NCBI GenBank assembly: GCA_022818135.1
Contig: JAFMSR010000009.1
Location: 19,791,684-19,855,683 of the forward strand
DNA: 64,000 nt
Source: Saxidomus purpurata
Lineage: Eukaryota; Mollusca; Bivalvia; Venerida; Veneridae
Direction of reading: 5' to 3'
Positions 36,401 to 51,400 of this stretch are shown one piece after another (the first letter of the stretch is position 1; every line of letters starts with the position of its first letter). The notes beneath the pieces were generated by a model. The model made no database searches. It worked only from the letters and a program-made list of their open reading frames with translations, and was not told the DNA's origin. The position numbers and the translations under genes were made by a program.

Positions 36401-39400
36401 AAGTGGATAATTCTTTACACAAATATTATAAAGTAAATGAAAATCGCCTACGAAAGTAAGATAAAGAATGATTAAACATCACTCTTCAATGTGTAGCTCA
36501 ATTAGTAGTTATCCACAGTGTACAACCTCCGGCGTTGACAGCAGTTCATATGAATTAGTTGCAATGCCATTTTTGGCAGAAAAAGAAACAAACAAGCCAT
36601 GCAAAACGGTTGAAACACGCAATTTTCAGTGGATTTCGCATTTTTCGACATTGCTGTCACGTTAACATAAAAATTGACGGGACCTGACGTCATCTATAAC
36701 CGTTACGAAAAGAAACTGCTAATCCCGTTAGCCAGATTCGTGTACCTTGTCAACTTTAAACGCCTGTATGTCCTTTAAAACGGCATATTACAAGGTGACA
36801 CTTGGTAGACTTATAGAGAAATGGTTGAAGTTTGTCCTCGGTTATTCAATCTTTTTCATGTCTGAATATTAGCACTTATAATTAATGTCGAAAGCGAAAA
36901 CGCTCGATTTTCGGCAAAACTTTCGTATTTACCGAGGATTTTCTCCTCATTGGCGGTGCCTGTTTAGACATAATTTCACGTGCTGATCCCTTGATCTATG
37001 GTGAAACAATATATACTGGCCGTTACTCACAAAGACAACAGAAAAGGCAACACCATTCACAAATGCCTACCCTGCGTAAAAACGCGCATTTGAATTTGGA
37101 GCTGCTGTCAACGCCGGAACTGCTGTCAACGCCGGAGGTTGTACACTGTGTAATCAGTAGCTTACAATAAATTCACTCGATTGATGAGTGTAGCGCGAAG
37201 GGTTGCATACATTGCATATACATGCATTTAATAATCATTACACCAGTTTTTGATGTTTACTGAATTTGCTTCGTCTTGATGCCAGGCATCAACATTTGAC
37301 TTGTCTCGTCTGTTACATTTTCTTTTTAACAAGAAATTTGAGTGTTGGTATCATCAATTATAGTCATTGCTTTTTAAAAATATAAAGTTTCTATAATTTA
37401 AAGATAAAAGCTGTAATATGTGGAACATTTTTTCTCATGTTACAAAAAAGCAGAAAGCTGTCTCTCGAAAGGAGAAAAATAATGAATTGGGACTTGGCAA
37501 TAACTTAAGACAAGTTAAGACACTGTTTTAAAACCGTTGTGATACTTTCGTACCGCAGTTTTCTTGTTACTATTTGTTTCTTCCCTGCGTTTTGGCGTGT
37601 TTGCATTGTTGTGTATGTGAAGTCCTTAGACCTTGACACTTGGCGAATGCATATCTATTTCTACAGTTAACAATTAAGCTACATTTTGTACTCTGTCTGC
37701 TTCCTGCGATGGGGGTAGTGGTTATTAATTTGTATGAAGGTCTTATTATTGTTTGATACCGTATTTGATGGTGTTTTGTGAATATTATGTCTATTCTCAT
37801 TGTACTTTTTAGCATGGGAGTTAAAAAAATTGTAACAGGCTTAAAGCAGATATCGGACAAAGACTTTGACAATAAAACCAGGCTATCATAACATCACAGC
37901 ACAAAAACACGATACAATTGTTCGGTCATAAGTTTTCAAAAAGGATCAAGGTTGTCCTGATATAGGTTTTACCTCGAAAACGCAAGCCACGTTACTGTCA
38001 ATTTTCCGAGAAAAAAGTGACTGTAGCGCCATGAGCCTTACGTGGACAGAAGCCTATGACAGACCCAAAACGAAAACTATTTTCAGCCTTGGCAGAGGAC
38101 GAATAGTCAAGATGGCCTTAGTTCTAACTATAATATGAAAAGCAAATTGAAAATATGTTTGAAATCATCATTGTATTACTCGTAGTCTATATATTAAATG
38201 CAACTTTCGCAGTATTTGTATTAACAACATTGTAATTTTAAATATATAGATCTTTGTTTCGGAATTAATCATTTTTTGCTAGAAGAATTTAATTAAGTCC
38301 CTTCTACCCTCGACATTACGGTTCATGACTTTCCAATGTAGACCGAAGTGTTACATTATTTTACAAATATACCTGTTGTAAAGTTAACAAACGGCTTGGC
38401 AAAGTTATAGCACGTCTCGCAACACGATTCTTCAATATTCGAAGAATAGCACTGGGATGAACTGACAGGGCTGCAATCACTGCTGTCACCGTATTCACAT
38501 CCTTAAAATAGAAAATTACATTACATTATTTTACCCCGGAATTATACAGTTTACACTATTACTACATCATAATGTGCATTCCAGAAGAGCGAATTTTTCA
38601 AAGTACGGGTAAGGCGCCCAAGCCCCTCAATGTGGGGGAAATTTAGCATGATAATTATCTAAAAGGGAAGCTGGTGTGCTGTCTAATTTTGGGGGAAAAC
38701 TGTATGAATTTAAAGAAATTTTAGTTGGGTAAGACGTCCTATACCGGCCTTTGATAAGTAAGGTAAATATGCTCTGCCTGAGAATTCCTTAAGTTATTTA
38801 CCTTCAATACCAGACCTTTTAGCACTACATGTAGCACAGCAGGTGTCTTGTATGTTTTTCTGGTAGCATTTCCACCCGTTGTCGCCTGACAGAGTCTGCA
38901 CACACGTGTTACCGTCAACGACTGTCCCGGTTTGGTCTCCGAATAAACAAGATTCTTTAAAGTAAATGAATAGTAGTAAATTCCATATTTGTTAAGCTGC
39001 TTTGATTTTTTATGTGTGGTAGAAACTTCTGTCCGGTAAGTTAATATGTATAATTTTTATTCGGATTTTCATTCGGCTGTTTCCGTAGAAATATACGCTG
39101 TTTTCTGTAAATTTACACAAGGACCGTAGTCAGCAATTACAGAATCCTCAATAAAAGCCAAAATCCTGGAAACCTCCTGACTAAGCTATGCAAATTATAT
39201 CCACTGTACACTTACAATGTACAGTAAAGAAATATGTGTAATCATTAACTATAATAGGGACCTTAAACTCAAAGTATCGACCGTGACCATTGTTGTAGAG
39301 AGTAAAATAAAGATCATTTCAGTTTTGATGTTTAGAATTGTATAATTGTGCAAAATGAATAGAATTCAGTTGACAAGCGTCTATACCACTTTCGCTTTGT

Positions 39401-42400
39401 CGCATTATCATATTTACAAACAGCGAAAAAGCAAATAGGCCTACCTGCAAATAGAATTGTTTAGGCTTCCATAATAATAATAAAAGTGTATGCTTAAATT
39501 CTCAGACTGGTTACAATGTATAGTCAAATAAATGAAGAAAATTACTCTTTGAGTATAGATATCTTACCGTCGCCAGATGGCGCTTCTTCCGACAAAACAC
39601 ATTTTCCATTCCAGCACCACTGAAAACAAATTCATAATCAGAATACATGTATGTATGAGTAACAATAAGTGATATGTCATGGTTACGGATTCAATTATCA
39701 AGAGGGGAGAATACGTGCCGGCGGCCGGATAGCTCAGTCCGTGGAGCATTCATGAGCGAAGGGACTCGTGTTCGGGTCCCGGTCAGGCTGCACACCGTGA
39801 GACCGTGACGGCATTACTCATTCATCGACTCTTGAAAAGACCCGTGCCATAAACACGCAGGAGGAGATGTACAGAGAAAAATGTTTAGAATACACGATCG
39901 AAACTTTGAAAAAGTTTTTCTTATCAGGTTCATAATTAAAAAAATACCACAAGAACGAAAGATCACCAAACTTTGTTCCACTTGGAAAATAGGATGGCTT
40001 TAAAGTTTCCATTCCGTCAAAATACTTCAGAGAATTTGGACGATATTTTTTGAATGCAGTTTACAATAATTGGTCACAAGATCATGATTTTCTTGCATCA
40101 TAGAAAATAAATTTGTTTGTTTTGCTTTAATTTGTTTTTGTTTTTCCAATAGGTTTTCAAAATAAAGGTAACAAGAGTAGTGATTTCCACAAGCAGGCTA
40201 ACGTGAAATCTTGAGATCAAAAGTACGTACAGATGAATAGAATGAATAAAATCCACTTTTACTACCTTCTAACCTGGTATTATAAATATTTTACCTTTTT
40301 ATCGCCACATGAAGTACCATCTCCCGGTATGACAAATATAAGCTTTGTGTAACGTTGCTGTGTACACGCCATTGCCGTACACATCCTGTCGAGTGCGTTA
40401 ACATGTCTTTGCTAGAAAACAAATTTGTCGCTGCGAAGTTTTATTTTCGCTAATTTCTGCGAATGAACCGCAATAAAATATATAAAAAAAATTATAATTA
40501 AATTAATGCAAAACCGTAATTTTGGCAAATTAAAAAAATCGGACTCTACTTTTAAAACCTTCACTCTGTGTTAGCATATGGCTCTCCCGTAAAGGAATCG
40601 AAAACTCGCGAAACAAAAGAGCTCGCAAATATCAAGACTTTCACAGCATGAATATGGATATTCAAGTAAAAGCATACTATTTTATGAAATGGTAAAAATG
40701 GAGTATTTGCGTATCTTTTCCTCATGTTATTTCACAGCCAGTTTGCTAAATGCAACCATTTTTAATGCGTAATTTTCGCACGAATATTTCTTTCAGTCTG
40801 GTATTACACTTTTACCGAGCTTAATTCTTCAGCGGACTTAACAGAATTCAGTTTTGTGGAAAACAAATATTTGTTTGGTTTATTTGTTACGAATTGAAAC
40901 AATTATTATTAGTGAAAGACATGTACCTACCCGCCACATTACTGACTCGGAGTCAAACATCAGTCTACATTGTTGGTCAGGTGAATATACTTGCCCAGGA
41001 GGACTTCCGGTTGGCAGTAAGACCGATGCTACGTCATCCCTTCTCAAGCAATTGTTATTTGTCCTATATTTATAAAAACATAATCAAACGTTAGATTTAG
41101 GAGTTTGGGATTGAAATTACACAATATTTTATTCTAACAATACCTGGGTGACTAGAGTTGCCAGGCGTACTTATACGTGATGCGGATTACTTTTTGTATT
41201 TGTGCGCAACTTTCCTTACAAAATATTTTAGTTTAGCTTATGCTATCTTATTTGAGCTCGATTGTGAAGAAAGCTCGAAGCTTATCAAGTCACTGTTGAG
41301 TCCGCTTCCTGGAAAAACTAGTAATGGTGTCATATATGAGGCGGTATTGTCTGGACCCCAGTAGGACTCGAACCCGCAACCCCCAGGATGAGCGGCAGAC
41401 ACCTCTACACCACCGCTCAACTTCAGCTACGGATCATACTTCAAACAAGCATGAAACTGTACGCTGACTTCCTTCGACGTGGGTATAAAAATACCAAGCG
41501 TTTGCTAGCTTTACTTTTGACAGCGGTAATGAATATCAAAGTTTCAACTTTTTTACCCACATCTTAGAACACATTCAGTTTTCGCCACCATGGATTTTTT
41601 ATGAAGTTATTTGTCTCGCTAGGTAAGAGCAAATTAACAAAAACTAAATCGAAAAAAAAATCAATATTCATACGATGTCAGATTTCTCAATGTAATCGCG
41701 AAGGAATTCGCTGAACATAGCGAAAATTTCCAAGGATTTGTGGCCCTTGTGTCATCGTAGACTGCGTTAATAGCTGACAGAATGTAACCATCCTCGTCTT
41801 TGCATTCCCCCCCTGTACTCCCATCATGCACTCCACCAAGACTGAAAAGATTGATACAGAAAAAAGCGTCAACAGAAGTGACCATCCTTGAAATCAGAAT
41901 TTTTTATTTATTAATAAGTACAGTAAATGTCATGATTGTAGTTTTTATTCCACGACTTTACTTTGAATACTAGTACCGCTGTAATTTGGCAAAACACAAA
42001 GCGGACACTCGTCACTGTATTAAACCGTTTCAAGGTCTAATTCATACTTCCTTTATCTCAAGGTAATTAGATACAACCGTTTCTCTGTAGTACATTTTCT
42101 ATACGCTTACAATAATCGAAACGTGTTTATTTTCGCGAAGTTTTGATTTTGATTATATGTAATGTTTGCATAAGAAACACTTCGCGAATTCATCAAACTT
42201 CTTAACAACCAAATAATGATTATACAAAAACAATGATCTCTAAAAAAGATGGTCGGCGCAATTTTGAGTATATGAAAGCGAGTGGTAGCTATATGTTATG
42301 TAAAAACTCCTGTCAAAAAGATGCACCCTGACCGGTACGCAAGCCCAGGGCCCTTTGCTTATATAGCTGTAACAGCGAATGCTCTCCCAACTAAGCTAAC

Positions 42401-45400
42401 CGGCCATTCCCAATTGTGATGAAGTTCTTACCGTGACATGTGCATCAGGAAACCAACTTAATCCGTGTTTTCTTTTCAAATATATTTTTCTTTTCAAATA
42501 TATTATTCGGAATATTGACCGTTATTCACTGGTCGAGAAAGTATTATTACTCTACACTTATAAGTAACATTAGTTTGGCGGTAACAATATATAATGCTGA
42601 TAGATATGAACAACTTACGTACTAAAATTATAAAACCATTCAAGAAATACTGAAAATGCAAAATGTACCTTTAAATTTCTGAATTCAAAAACATGTTAAA
42701 CTCATTTCATCGGCGGTTGTAAAGTTATCAACATCCGGTCAAAAGCGAGCTTAATACGACTGCGCCGAAAAATCAACACTTAAATGGAAAATTGGAATAT
42801 CACGAAAAAACTCCTGAATATAATACCTTTTACAGCATTAAAGTCGACTTTCAACTAGCTATAGAAAACCAAATTACTATATATATATTACGGATATTAC
42901 TGTGTAAGATACATAATCAAAGCACTGTGAGTGTTCAAAAGTCGTCGGGTGGACATTTAGGCTGGTAACGTGATGACTACACATTCATCAGTGGTAACGT
43001 ACAATGTAACGGAATTCCGCATATGAACATTATCTTTTTATGCATCAGTCATTTTCTGCACGGAAAGCCACGTGACTCTTTCGTTCTCATTGTGTCAGAA
43101 AGCATCTTTCAACATTTAATGTACTTCTTCAATTCAGTTCTGATCATTGTTTTGATAAGGCGTAGAAATCAAACCGACAAATGCACATGTACACTACAAC
43201 TAGGCCTATATTATGTTAAAGAAATAAAATATGTTGAAACGTTGTAAAACGCCTAATAAACAACGATTTGGAATTATGATGCGCAGTAATAAACCAATAA
43301 GGCCATAGGCCTCAGTGGTTTATAACTAAGTAGCTGAATGACAAAGAGTTGGTTATTTCATAATGAACAACGCTTTCAGCATATTATTTCTATTCTAACA
43401 CGACTAATTGATAAAACAAAATTAATAAGAATGTAACCAGATATATTTCAGCTACATTTACCAGTGCGTCATAAGGTATAAAATGGCGTTATTCATGACG
43501 TTCGTGTAGAACTCACAACAACAAACGGCACATGTCAAGAACGATTCTTCGAATTTATCAAAGACTTGATCAATGAAATGCTGCATCGTTCATACCCAGG
43601 AAAGTAGCCAGACTTTAATATAACACAAGTCAGTAAACGATATTGTCTCAAATACACGATTATAACATAGTGATTATTGATGATGATTGGCTACAGATGG
43701 ATCGATAAACTATAAGCAGCAAACTTCGTCATTCACATAACAAGCGTTCCGCACCATTGGAAAGACTATTTTTCAAAACCATCAGTAACCATTAATAATT
43801 GTATGTCAGGACTTACCTATGACCAAGCTCGTGTGCAGCAGTAACCACAGAAAGAAAATTGAACTTGTCTTCTACAATGGACACAGAATCTGGGGTGCAA
43901 ATTCTTGTGTAGAAGGCGTATCCTGGAATATTCCATATGTCGATTTTTACATACTATGTGTACTCAATATGTCGAGGTTTTGTATTATAATTTGGGGTAA
44001 CATGACATTTTCATTCAATTTTTTTTGTATTTTTTTTTGTAATACAGACATAATTTGAATAACAAATCATTTCAATTTCCGTTTGTTATAAGATAAAACC
44101 TTAAATATCAATGATTCCGTTATTTATTTAGATTGTTATTTATACCCAGATGACCCTATGATTTCTCCCCAGTTGAGACTGGCAAGACATCTGACAGGTG
44201 AAGTCAAGTTGAACAGATAGATTCATATACAAGGGAATCCGGATACCAGACCCTCGTGCCCAGTGTATAGCACCGATACATTGTATAATTGACATTATCT
44301 CTGGATGTCTAACCGATTCATCTCTAGATAGGTCGGAACACTAAAAAAACGTTTCTAAAATTTCCAGTGCCTAGCCTCGATTCGAACCCGGAATCTCCGC
44401 ACTGGTAACCAAAGCGTTAACCGCTCGACCACCACGCCAACAATGATCCGATTTATGTAGACTAAACGTATATATACATGCACTTAAATATGTTTAAAGT
44501 TTAGATGGAGTTATGTCAATATTTTATAATATTACTTTTATGATATACAAAGGGTAAGTGCAACTGTACATGAATAATATATACTAAATCCAAACCTGCG
44601 GCTGCTAGATTTCCAGAGAGGACAATTTCCCGCCTGAAATCACAAAAGAAATAACGCTCACCCGAGTCAAAAGAAAATAATCTTTATCACAAATTAGACA
44701 TATTTTATGACGAATACACGATATAATGTAAAAATGTATAAGGATCTGATAAAAATTAGAGCTTATGATAAAAAAATAGAGCTTATGATAAAAATTAGAG
44801 CTTATGATAATTTTTAGAGCTTATGATAAAAATTAGAACTTATGATAAAACATTAGCCTAGAGCCAATCTTCAAGATAATTCAAAATGTGGCCTGTAAAT
44901 GTAATTAAAGGGTTTTTCTATAGATTGACCTTATTCCCTTGATTTTTACATCACGTGATTCAGTGTCGAGCTTAAGTAGGAGTTCATCAAAAATAAATAT
45001 GTTTGCGAACTTTCATGATACATGTAAACCTGTACCGTGTGAATATATGACTTCTTGAGATTTCACAAGGATTTTGTATGATTGAAATGTGTGTCTTTGT
45101 TTTTGGACTGGCACGGGCAATCTAAGTAAAGCATACTGACCATAACATTACTGACCGCCTTGCTTGTATTTGATTGAACATGGATACCTGATTTGTGACT
45201 TACTTTCAATCCTGCACTTTAAGGTAGTGTTTTATTCTAATTGAGGACAAAAGGTGGTCTCTTGAGTGTTCAAATGTTCGTCTATAATTTGACCTATTGA
45301 CCTGGTCTTTTGACCTTGGTGACTAAGATCTAAATTCAACATAGAGTTGAACTCGACTTTATGTTTATAAAAGAACCATTCAAACAATGTATGATTATTG

Positions 45401-48400
45401 TTTATGAAATGTGACTTTCGGAGTAAAACTGTAAATAGACAGACATACACACGGACGGACATGCACCAAGCGATCAAAAAAGCTTACGTTGCTCACGTCA
45501 TGCTCATGAGGTGCCTGCCAACATCTTTGGGAACATGACGTGTACATGTATGCAATGAATACAGTACGCTTAATATATGTAATATACCGCATCGCTTTCG
45601 AGAAGATGGGGTACAGGAAAGTTAATGTAAATAAAGAAACACGTTTGTCATAACCGGTGCGTTAAAGCGTTTGCCTCTTGTTTTGAACAATGAAGTATAC
45701 CTTAAAATATTTCAATAAAGATATGTATACGACTGCTTTAAAATGTCTGTAAACAACGCACCGGTAAGGACTCCCATGTTGTGATCTATCATTTGCTAAG
45801 CCGTCTATACATTTGTATGATTTGCTCAACATTGCAACACGGCTAAATGATAGTCTGGTCACGGTTAACTGGTAATAAAACTTGCATAATCACGGTTGTT
45901 ATAAGAAACGTATCCAGAAATTAAGAGCTTTTTTACGGAGTATTGTCCCTTGACTACAATGCCAGATCGGGAATATAATATGTTTTTTTAAGGTATTTTA
46001 TGGTAACGTACGCTGTAAGCAACATATAATGGTCGTTGTTTGTAAAAGTGGTTGGATGTAATGTTTTCTGTTCGGCGACCCATGACCGGAAGGAGTCTAG
46101 AAGGTTTTCGGCGTCTACAGCACCACGCGCAGAAAAGGTATAGTCCACGTTCTCATTTTCTGTAAAGGCGGATTCTGCAGCTGTCTGCAAAAAAATATCA
46201 TGTCTGAGTAGCAACATGATGTACATTGGGTAATATTTACGACGACGTCATTTTCCCTATTAAAGTTGAATGAACTCCCCTAATTAAAAAATTTCGCGAA
46301 GATTCAATTTAGCTAGATTTATAATTACTAGAACAGAATTCGCCTTTCACCAATTTCAAAATTCGCAAAGAACGTTAAGTCTGGTTGCTTTTGAATCGGA
46401 TCTTTTTTGAAATTTTCTTTCGGCAGCACTTGTAATTATAGTACATTGTATAGTCCTATTTCGGGCACTGAGCCGTGAATGTACTTTAAGCCTATTGTAT
46501 AACAACGGTAAAATCCGAGGAAAACCTAAAGGTCGTAGCTCAAGGGTCATATTCAGACTATACTTCGATACCATTTAACTCCTAAGTTATTCTGATCATC
46601 CGTTTAGTAAACGAAGAGGCTAAATATTAAACCGTTTTCCCGTAATTTTTAATTATGTCAGAGATTACATTAGATTACAAGTAGTCTGAATTCGCGTGCA
46701 TTTAAGACTTTAATAGTCTACCTATTTATTAACGCCATGATATTGCTTGTCTGTGGAAAAGAAATATAAAAGTTTTACCTTCAGAACATAAATACTCGTC
46801 AATTCAACGTGAATCTTTACGCCGTATGTAGATTCTAGACTTTCGTAACGCATATTAACCTGTAAATATATTTGAACATACAAAGAATCTTATCAACGTG
46901 AACACATATGCTAAACACACTATTAACTCCACCCGCTCTCTCCCATCCCCTACTGATGTCATGTCAACCAGGATAAAGGTGCCGTGGTGTAAAGGGTAGA
47001 TCTCCGGACTACTAAGCCGTGTTAGGTTCGAACACTTTAAGCGAATTTTGATCATGACCTCCATACTCCTTTTTGGGGGGTGTGAGTTCTGTTCAGAATC
47101 ACAGGAAGCAGTCGTTTAGAGTAGTAATTATAATTACAAGAACTCGAGTCAATAAATGATTTCAAGTTATCAGGTTGTTGCGTCGTAGCTCCAAACAGAG
47201 TAAGGTAAATCAAAGCGCTGAGCGCACAAGAAGACTAGACCATCGTGCATTCAGCTGATATATGCAGAACATTTGACTGAAGCTTCATGCAAACCTTTCA
47301 TGGGGTTCAGGAGGTATGGAGCCAAAAAGAACAGCTATCTGAAACCAACCGACTGAATTGCGAGCCGACTCAGATATACGTCCCACAACAAGAATGTTTG
47401 AGAGCTGTATAATTTGCAGCCGTGTTTCTAAACCTCCATTCAAAATTCAGTCATACCTGTTTTAAACAACTAGCAAGGGGATGATTCAAAACAAGCACTA
47501 ACAATAGAAAAAAGGAAGCAAAAATGTATTGGTTAGACATTTTCAAAAAACAGATCAAAATTTTGACCACTTGAAAGTTAGCTTATCAAAAGGAGCAACT
47601 GTGAGACCAACTTGGCCGTCTTGTTTAAATTATTCTTGAAATTTGGCATCCAATCAAAAAACGTTTATTATGCGAGATCTAAACCGCGCGAAAAAAATCA
47701 AAATTACAAAATCTAAAAATAAACAACTCTCAAACATAAAAACGTGTACAGCATAATTTACGGAGATAACGTTGCTGAAGCAAATAAAAAATAAACGAAA
47801 TTAATCACAGCTAAAATTTGTGTCATTAAATACATACCGGTACCTTTACCATATTTCATTAACAACATACATGACTGATATCTGTTATGAACCCATTTGT
47901 CACCTTTCGTTTCTTTAAATAAACGAAAACCGTACTGCGGAGATGACGCATATTTTGATAAAATCCACATGCCTTACTCAACATATGAACAGTATTTTTT
48001 TTTTTATTATCACTGTCTCCTACGTACCCCATTGGCCAAAAACGCGTACATTCTTTGGATAAGTTCTAGAACGGCTGTCTGTCGGTTTGTGGTTTCTGTT
48101 GTAACTTGTCGATACCAACTGAAAATATATTTGATACACTCACGGTCATTTAAAGCACATGGCTACTTACTATAGACTCTTTACTTTTCTGTTCTGCTCT
48201 ATTCTGTTCAGGTACTTTCCTCCACTTAGATTCGAACACCATCCAAAGATGTATTCCCACCTACATGTACATCCACCACCATTATTTACATGGCGCTTTG
48301 TGACAGATAAATAGCTATAGTTGCTAATGATGGTATGTCACAGGAAAACGTGTATGAGTTCCAAGGGGCATTACTCTGCAATAACTTACTGGATAATGGG

Positions 48401-51400
48401 TACAAACACAAATTGCGCCTTGCATATTCACTATTGATATTGACTATTGACTACTATGTGTGCAATCCCTATAAAACCTGAAAGGGGGTTTGCTAAACGA
48501 TCTACCTAAGTACATAACATTAAATCTTATCAGCCTTAAACAAGAACTATCTTTAACAATGATAGTCGACGCAATTTTGAGCACATGTATATGAAAACTA
48601 TTGGTAGCTTGATTTATAGTAAAAACTCCTGTTAAAGTTACTTTTATGCAGGTGCCAAATGTAACAGGGTGAGTAAAGGAGTGTATCATGACAGGGACGC
48701 GAACCCACAGCCCTTCTCACAGGACGCGAACCAACAGCCCTTTATACAGACAATATTGTAAGAGCGAATGCTCTCCGGACTGAGCTAACCGACCGCTTAC
48801 AATTTGTTCACCAATTGTGATTAAGCCTTAACCATGACATGTGCATCTGGAAAACAAGTTAAACCTTGTTATGTTTATCAAATATGTTACTCAAAATGTT
48901 GACTGTTGTTCACTGGTAAAGAAAGTATAATTACTCTAAACTTGTAATTAACATCAGTTTGGTTGGAACAACATATTTATGTTGATAAATATGAATTACT
49001 TATGTACTAAAATTATAAAACCATTCAAGAAAAACTGTAAACGCAAAAGTATTTTAATGACTTTTTCATCCGATATATTCCAATTAAAAGGTGCATTACA
49101 GAGTAAATTTCGGCTCAATTCAAAAAGTGTCAACTCGTCATTTTATTGGCGGTTGAAAATTAGCAACATCCAATCAAATGCCAGCTTACGTGTTACACTT
49201 ACAACTGGTACAGACTATAATCCATTACGAACATTAGTTCCACGTAGTTTCTATCAGTTTCTCTTCTAAGTCGATGATTGACATTCGGAAGGTTGTATTC
49301 TGTAAAAAAATGGAACCGACAAAAAATGTAACATTAAAATAATCATAATTATGAAATAAATGGTCGAAAAACAAAATTTGATTCTGTGTCTGGCAATTCA
49401 TTGACAAGTGAAAATGTCTGTTGCGGAAATGTAACCGTTTAGCAGACGACAACGATAAAAGTGGCACATTTCCTAAATAAATTAATAATATAATCAAACA
49501 AAAAATGTCTTTAAATGAAACATCTTTGAAATATCTTAATGTTTTCCTTTGCAATGTTTTGTAGTTAGGGAATTTCTTTTATATATATTTACCTATTGAC
49601 AAAGATGGAGAATTTTTGTAATCAGAAGTAAAGTTCACTGTATTGTTCACTTTAAAAAGCCCGTGTTGCGAGGCCTGAGATCCCCTCGGTAGAATCACGT
49701 GCATCTCATTATTAAGAACAACTTCTGCAACCATTTTGACCGAATCGCTGACGTCACATCTATCAACCACTGCGTGTGCAGAATTATCAATGTCCACGTA
49801 CAAATGTGCACACTAAAAATAGAATATTTGAAATACATGTAAAGTAAACTCTGTTATAACGAATCCGGATATAGTGAACATCCGGATATAACGAACACAC
49901 TTTCTCTGCTGGAGAATTTTTTCTTTCTTTATTTTACAAATTAATATGAATATTTTAAATGGATATAACGAACTCCGGATATAAGGAACAAATTAAATGA
50001 TCCCAAGCAGTTGTTAATAAACGGAGTTTACTGTATATTTATTATGTATAATATCCAATTCCCATCTTCCAGCTAACTTCACACGTTATTATTTGTGTTC
50101 ATTTTGATACTTTAATGGAAGTACAATTTCAAACATGGCCCATACCTCGTAACCAATTTATTGTAGTAAATGTATCAAAATGACTATTTACCCATTTAAT
50201 AACAGTGTTTGAAATAATTTTTTGTAAATCAGCATTGATCTCCTCGGCATATAATTATTGCTTTACCCACGCTAAAGTGCAGTCAATACCGCCCTTCTAT
50301 TGGACAAAAAATAAGTTCAAATGATAAACCAGGAAGGATTACATGTAAGTTCAACCATCCAACATCAGAATTTAAAGTTCGTAATTCGGTCAGCTAGAAA
50401 AGATCCATACGTACTCAACAAGGTTTGATATCAGTCCCTATTGAGGATTGAAAATCATTCATCTATGTTCAGTGAAGCTTAAAATTATATTTCATACTGT
50501 AAAATACTGTAGAGATGTACGGCTTACAATTTAATTTAATACATTCATCAATGGTTTGGTATCATTAAAAAGGTTATAGCTATATAACATATTTATAATA
50601 TTATATAACAGTTTTATAATCTTTTGAACATAGTTGAAAATTGACAAAATCGTTTTTTGACGCGCCGGGTCATAAAATGATTTTCCATCAATATGATATG
50701 ATAAATTTGTGTTTGCATGTACTGATGAAAGAAATGGTTGAGTATAACTTATTTGCTTTTAGTTTTCTAAACATTTTTCATGTTTTAAGAACTTTTCTTG
50801 ACCGTACGTTTTCTGGTCATTTTTAGCAGTATTATAGCTTTAATGTGTGTCCATTTTACGGTTTCCTATAACGTTGTTGTTGTTGGTGTTCTTTAATGCC
50901 CGTTCCAACCTTGGTCATTTAAACAGGCGGACATTTTACCTAACAATCGTTCCTGGGTGGAACCAGTACAATTCCCCGATCCTCCGTAAGAAACTGCCAA
51001 CTTTCTCACATAAAGAGAAATAGTCGGTAGCAGGGAGCGAACCCATGGCCGTCAATCTATTAGAGGTTACAGTGATCTCAAGTCAGCGACTCTAACCACT
51101 CGACTATGGAGGCAGTGTAAAGCAAAATGTTACAATGTTGTTGTTGTTGTTTTTCTCAAGACGCTTTAACTTTAGTTTAGCAAAAATAGAACAACAACAA
51201 CAACAACAACACCACAACGACAATCATGTCAAAAATGTAAGCGAAATGTAAAAGCCAATCTTGTTGAAAATATAAAGAAACTGATTTTGGTAGGATTTTG
51301 AAGTTGAAAACTAAATAAAACCGCCCAGAAATCTACTGCAAAACTACACATTAGCACAGTAACCAGATTTGCTTGCTAAAGGCACTCACATGCACCGCTG

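Noticed and set aside
39718..39800. A true tRNA gene
   Set aside because: A and B boxes are present but no matching acceptor stem or clear anticodon arm. The same holds for the other tRNA-like loci, which are SINE heads.
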